A stretch of DNA of 64,000 nucleotides. Origin: an uncultured Kangiella sp. (lineage in GTDB: Bacteria > Pseudomonadota > Gammaproteobacteria > Enterobacterales > Kangiellaceae). The stretch spans positions 248,001-312,000 of the forward strand of contig CANNDL010000003.1 of NCBI GenBank assembly GCA_947503435.1, given 5' to 3'. Shown here one piece after another: positions 61,407-64,000 of the stretch (the stretch's first letter is position 1; each line of letters starts with the position of its first letter). Below the pieces are notes generated by a model. That model was not told where the DNA came from, made no database searches, and saw only the letters and a list, made by a program, of their open reading frames with translations. Position numbers and translations under genes: made by a program.

Positions 61407-62273
61407 ATGACTCAATCTAAACCAGTTGTTGGTCGCTTCGCACCCTCGCCTTCGGGCCCACTTCATTTCGGTTCCTTAGTTGCCGCTGTTGGCTCATACC
61501 TCATCGCAAAATCAACAGGTGGGCAATGGCTCGTTCGAATTGAAGATATCGATCCGCCACGAGAAGTTGCTGGCGCTGCCGATGTTATTCTACGCCAATT
61601 AGAAGCCTTTGGTTTTGAATGGGATGGCGAAGTGCTTTATCAAAGCACTAGGCTTAATCGATATGAAGAAATCCTTAATGATTTAAAGCAACAAGATTTG
61701 GTTTACGCTTGTGATTGCACACGCAAACAAATCTTTGCCCAGCGAGAAGATCGAATCTATACCAATGTTTGTGCGGATAAAAATCTAACAGACACTAAAG
61801 ATGTTGCGTGGCGTATGCGTCATGGCAATGGTTCATACGATTTTAATGATCATATTCAAGGCCATTGCCAATTTGATCAATCGGTTTATGACGAAGACTT
61901 TATTGTCAAACGCAAAGATGGCCTAATCGCTTATCAATTGGCAGTGGTAGTGGATGATATCGACCAAGGGATTAACCAAGTGGTTCGAGGCTTAGATATT
62001 CTCGACTCAACGCCACGCCAATTAAGACTTTACGAAGCCCTAAAAGCCGCGCCACCAGAATACTATCATTTGCCATTAGCCTTAGATAAAGACGGCAATA
62101 AACTCTGCAAACAGCATGGTGCAAAAGCAATTGAAGCTGAGAGTGCGAGTGAATTATTGATTAAAGCATTGAAGTTTTTGGGACAAGGTACATCTGCAGA
62201 ACTTATCAATGCAAAACCTGATAAGATACTGCAATACTCCGTAAGTAAATATATGCAAATAACAAATTCATAG
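61407..62273 (+). CDS. gluQ: Glutamyl-Q tRNA(Asp) synthetase
   Basis: The 288-residue enzyme is a truncated glutamyl-tRNA synthetase catalytic core that attaches glutamate to the queuosine base of tRNA-Asp. The HIGH-like motif is FAPSPSGPLHFGSLVAAVGS. The zinc-binding region CDCTRKQIF and NVCADK is visible, and the KMSKS-like motif is KLCKQHGAK. No anticodon-binding domain is present. Conserved order dksA-gluQ-pcnB. Confidence 0.97.
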   Translation: MTQSKPVVGRFAPSPSGPLHFGSLVAAVGSYLIAKSTGGQWLVRIEDIDPPREVAGAADVILRQLEAFGFEWDGEVLYQSTRLNRYEEILNDLKQQDLVYACDCTRKQIFAQREDRIYTNVCADKNLTDTKDVAWRMRHGNGSYDFNDHIQGHCQFDQSVYDEDFIVKRKDGLIAYQLAVVVDDIDQGINQVVRGLDILDSTPRQLRLYEALKAAPPEYYHLPLALDKDGNKLCKQHGAKAIEAESASELLIKALKFLGQGTSAELINAKPDKILQYSVSKYMQITNS

Positions 62274-62277
62274 TAGC

Positions 62278-63552
62278 ATGCCAAAGTCGAACCAACACAT
62301 TATCCCACGCGATCAGCATAGCGTTTCTCGTGAATTTATTAGTGAGAATGCACTCAAGGTTTTGTATCGCCTGCATAAAGGCGGCTTTGAAGCTTTCTTA
62401 GTGGGCGGCGGTGTGCGTGATATTTTGTTGGGCTTGCGTCCTAAAGATTTTGATATCGCCACTAACGCGACTCCTGAACAGATCAAAAAGCTTTTTAGAA
62501 ACTGCCGTATTATTGGTCGACGTTTTCGTTTAGCGCATATTCTCTATGGTCGCGATATTATCGAAGTGGCCACTTTCCGTGCTCATTGTGATGACAATAT
62601 CGAGCAACGTGGCGATGGCATGATTGTACGCGATAATGTTTATGGCACCGTTGAAGAAGATGCCATACGTCGTGATTTCACCGTCAATGCGCTTTATTAC
62701 AATATCGCCGACTTTAGTATCCATGATTATTGTGGCGGATTAGCTGACTTAGAAAAGCGTCAATTGAAAATGATCGGCGACCCAGTTGATCGCTATAAAG
62801 AAGATCCGGTACGGATGCTTCGGGCTGTTCGCTTGGGTTGTAAGCTTAATCTAACCATTGAAGAAAATACCGCCAAGCCTATTAATGAGATGGCTCACTT
62901 ATTGGAAGGCATTCCAGCAGCGCGTCTTTGGGAAGAATATAAAAAAATGTTTCTTTCTGGGAAAGGTCAAAGAACTTTCAACCAGTTAAAATCATTCGGC
63001 TTACTACCTTACCTGTTCCCACAAACCAGTAAAGGCATTAATGAAGATGATGACTTTGCCGAGTTAGTAACGCTAGCTTTAGAAAATACCGATCGTCGAA
63101 TCAGCCAAGATAAGTCCATCAACCCAGCGTTTTTATTGGCTGTAATGTTATGGAAACCATTAATCGACCGCACTGATCGACTGGTGAATAAAGGCATGCA
63201 TTTTAACGATGCTTTTTATAAAAACTTCAATCCGACCATTAATGAACAAAGCCAAACAGTTTCGATAATGAAACGTTATGGTGCGGTAATGCAGGATATT
63301 TGGGCACTGCAGGTTCGCTTGAAATTCAATTATGGAAAGCGTGTTTGGAGCGTTTTAGATAATCCTCGATTCAGAGCGGGTTATGACTTCTTAGTGTTGC
63401 GTTCAGAAGTGGATCCAAGTTTAAAGCCTTTGGCCGATTGGTGGACTGAGTTCCAAGAAGCTGGCCGCGAACAGCGCATCAAGATGATTGCCAAGGGTAA
63501 GTCTATGGGTAAGAAGCGCAGTCCTCGTAAGCGTAAAAGCCGCTCAAGTTAG
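62278..63552 (+). CDS. pcnB: Poly(A) polymerase I
   Basis: The 424-residue nucleotidyltransferase adds 3' poly(A) tails to RNA and so promotes decay. The signature LVGGGVRDILLGLRPKDFDI contains the catalytic Asp pair, followed by RNCRIIGRRFRLAHI. The segment EDAIRRDFTVNALYY and the R-rich basic C-terminus (KKRSPRKRKSRSS) favour PcnB over a CCA-adding enzyme. It starts 4 bp after gluQ ends and is followed by folK, the usual order. Confidence 0.96.
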   Translation: MPKSNQHIIPRDQHSVSREFISENALKVLYRLHKGGFEAFLVGGGVRDILLGLRPKDFDIATNATPEQIKKLFRNCRIIGRRFRLAHILYGRDIIEVATFRAHCDDNIEQRGDGMIVRDNVYGTVEEDAIRRDFTVNALYYNIADFSIHDYCGGLADLEKRQLKMIGDPVDRYKEDPVRMLRAVRLGCKLNLTIEENTAKPINEMAHLLEGIPAARLWEEYKKMFLSGKGQRTFNQLKSFGLLPYLFPQTSKGINEDDDFAELVTLALENTDRRISQDKSINPAFLLAVMLWKPLIDRTDRLVNKGMHFNDAFYKNFNPTINEQSQTVSIMKRYGAVMQDIWALQVRLKFNYGKRVWSVLDNPRFRAGYDFLVLRSEVDPSLKPLADWWTEFQEAGREQRIKMIAKGKSMGKKRSPRKRKSRSS

Positions 63553-63576
63553 TTGTTGCTGGCTGAGTAATTATCC

Positions 63577-64000
63577 ATGAATATTGCTTATATCGGTATT
63601 GGTTCAAATTTAAACAGCCCTATCGCTCAAGTAACTCGCGCCCTACTTGAACTCGATCAGCTTGATAATTCTTATTTATTGGCCTATTCGAGTTTATATC
63701 AGTCTTCACCGATGACTTTAGATGATAATTCTGATGAGCAAGAAAACTATATTAATGCCGTTGCAAAGCTAGCCACTTCCCTAGAGCCCCTAGATTTACT
63801 GGATAAACTACAAGCCATTGAAAATTCTCATGAAAGAGTTCGCAAAAAACGTTGGGGCGCACGCACATTAGATTTGGATATCTTGCTCTACGATCATACA
63901 ATCATCACTAGTGACATGAGCAATGGTCGTTTAGTGATTCCGCATTATGGGCTTAAAGAACGCGATTTCGTATTAGCACCAATAGTGGAAATAAACCCAA
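63577..64000 (+). CDS. folK: 2-amino-4-hydroxy-6-hydroxymethyldihydropteridine pyrophosphokinase, N-terminal part
   Basis: The gene is cut by the right window edge after 141 codons of a usual length near 160. HPPK transfers pyrophosphate to the pterin precursor in folate synthesis. It opens with MNIAYIGIGSNLNSPIAQVT (G-x-G-S-N-L). The conserved segment ENSHERVRKKRWGARTLDLD contains the Mg-binding Asp pair, and RDFVLAPIVEI matches the C-terminal end. It follows pcnB by 24 bp. The start is the first ATG after pcnB with the correct frame. Confidence 0.95.
   Translation, partial: MNIAYIGIGSNLNSPIAQVTRALLELDQLDNSYLLAYSSLYQSSPMTLDDNSDEQENYINAVAKLATSLEPLDLLDKLQAIENSHERVRKKRWGARTLDLDILLYDHTIITSDMSNGRLVIPHYGLKERDFVLAPIVEINP

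Overview
The window is a contiguous, gene-dense stretch of a low-G+C (roughly 40% by eye) gammaproteobacterial chromosome. Conserved gene orders support this: coaBC/radC-rpmB-rpmG-mutM, pilMNOPQ-aroK-aroB-damX, and sfsA-dksA-gluQ-pcnB-folK. The protein set (kynurenine catabolism, type IV pili, several TPR/GGDEF and Tat proteins) would suit a free-living marine heterotroph, perhaps near Kangiella-type lineages, but the genus is a guess. No rRNA, tRNA, CRISPR array, insertion sequence or phage gene was found, and no gap between genes exceeds about 300 bp.

Layout. 1-5.6 kb: partial coaBC, radC, ribosomal proteins L28/L33, mutM, two tandem exbD paralogues without exbB, a DUF3301 protein and cvfB. 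5.6-13 kb (minus strand): patatin, YfhL ferredoxin, coaD, a compact alcohol/aldehyde oxidation operon (aldehyde dehydrogenase, Tat-type small subunit, GMC oxidoreductase), a YheT hydrolase and hemE. 13.1-21 kb (minus): damX, aroB, aroK and the pilMNOPQ operon, divergent from mrcA (PBP1A). 23.9-28.4 kb: an ECF sigma/anti-sigma/YbjQ operon, an unusual MsrA-thioredoxin-MsrB fusion, creD and a DUF1272 zinc protein. Several of these genes are preceded by long perfect inverted repeats. 28.5-35.8 kb: hemJ, a ClC channel, a coiled-coil protein with bactofilin, erpA, rubredoxin, pyrB and hemL. 36-40 kb: a diguanylate cyclase with a terpene-cyclase-like sensor, then an atypical SDR and 2-aminomuconate semialdehyde dehydrogenase. 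44.1-50.7 kb: a kynurenine degradation operon (nbaF, nbaC, nbaD, kynB-like, kynU, kmo, M28 peptidase). 50.7-58.7 kb (minus): HIT protein, mrcB (PBP1B), and the operon-like run ribA-pepB-GNAT-methyltransferase-short acidic peptide-TPR/GGDEF. 59.7-64 kb: Rieske protein, sfsA, dksA, gluQ, pcnB and partial folK.

The most interesting locus is at 53.5-56.8 kb. The 245-residue tetrapyrrole-methylase-like protein at 55539-56276 resembles borosin peptide-backbone N-methyltransferases (SonM/OphMA family), including the Tyr-x5-Arg-x3-Tyr catalytic spacing. It is followed at once by an 83-residue peptide with a helical segment, a short hydrophobic stretch (NICSFIVPA) and an acidic tail, the layout expected of a split borosin RiPP precursor. 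A GNAT acetyltransferase overlaps the methyltransferase upstream, and a periplasmic-sensor diguanylate cyclase overlaps the precursor downstream. This context suggests an uncharacterised N-methylated peptide system, possibly linked to c-di-GMP signalling.

The kynurenine genes together would convert N-formylkynurenine through kynurenine, 3-hydroxykynurenine, 3-hydroxyanthranilate, ACMS and 2-aminomuconate semialdehyde to 2-aminomuconate and then 4-oxalocrotonate. Tryptophan 2,3-dioxygenase is not in the window. All assignments are by reading motifs and recalled family features; no database search was run.
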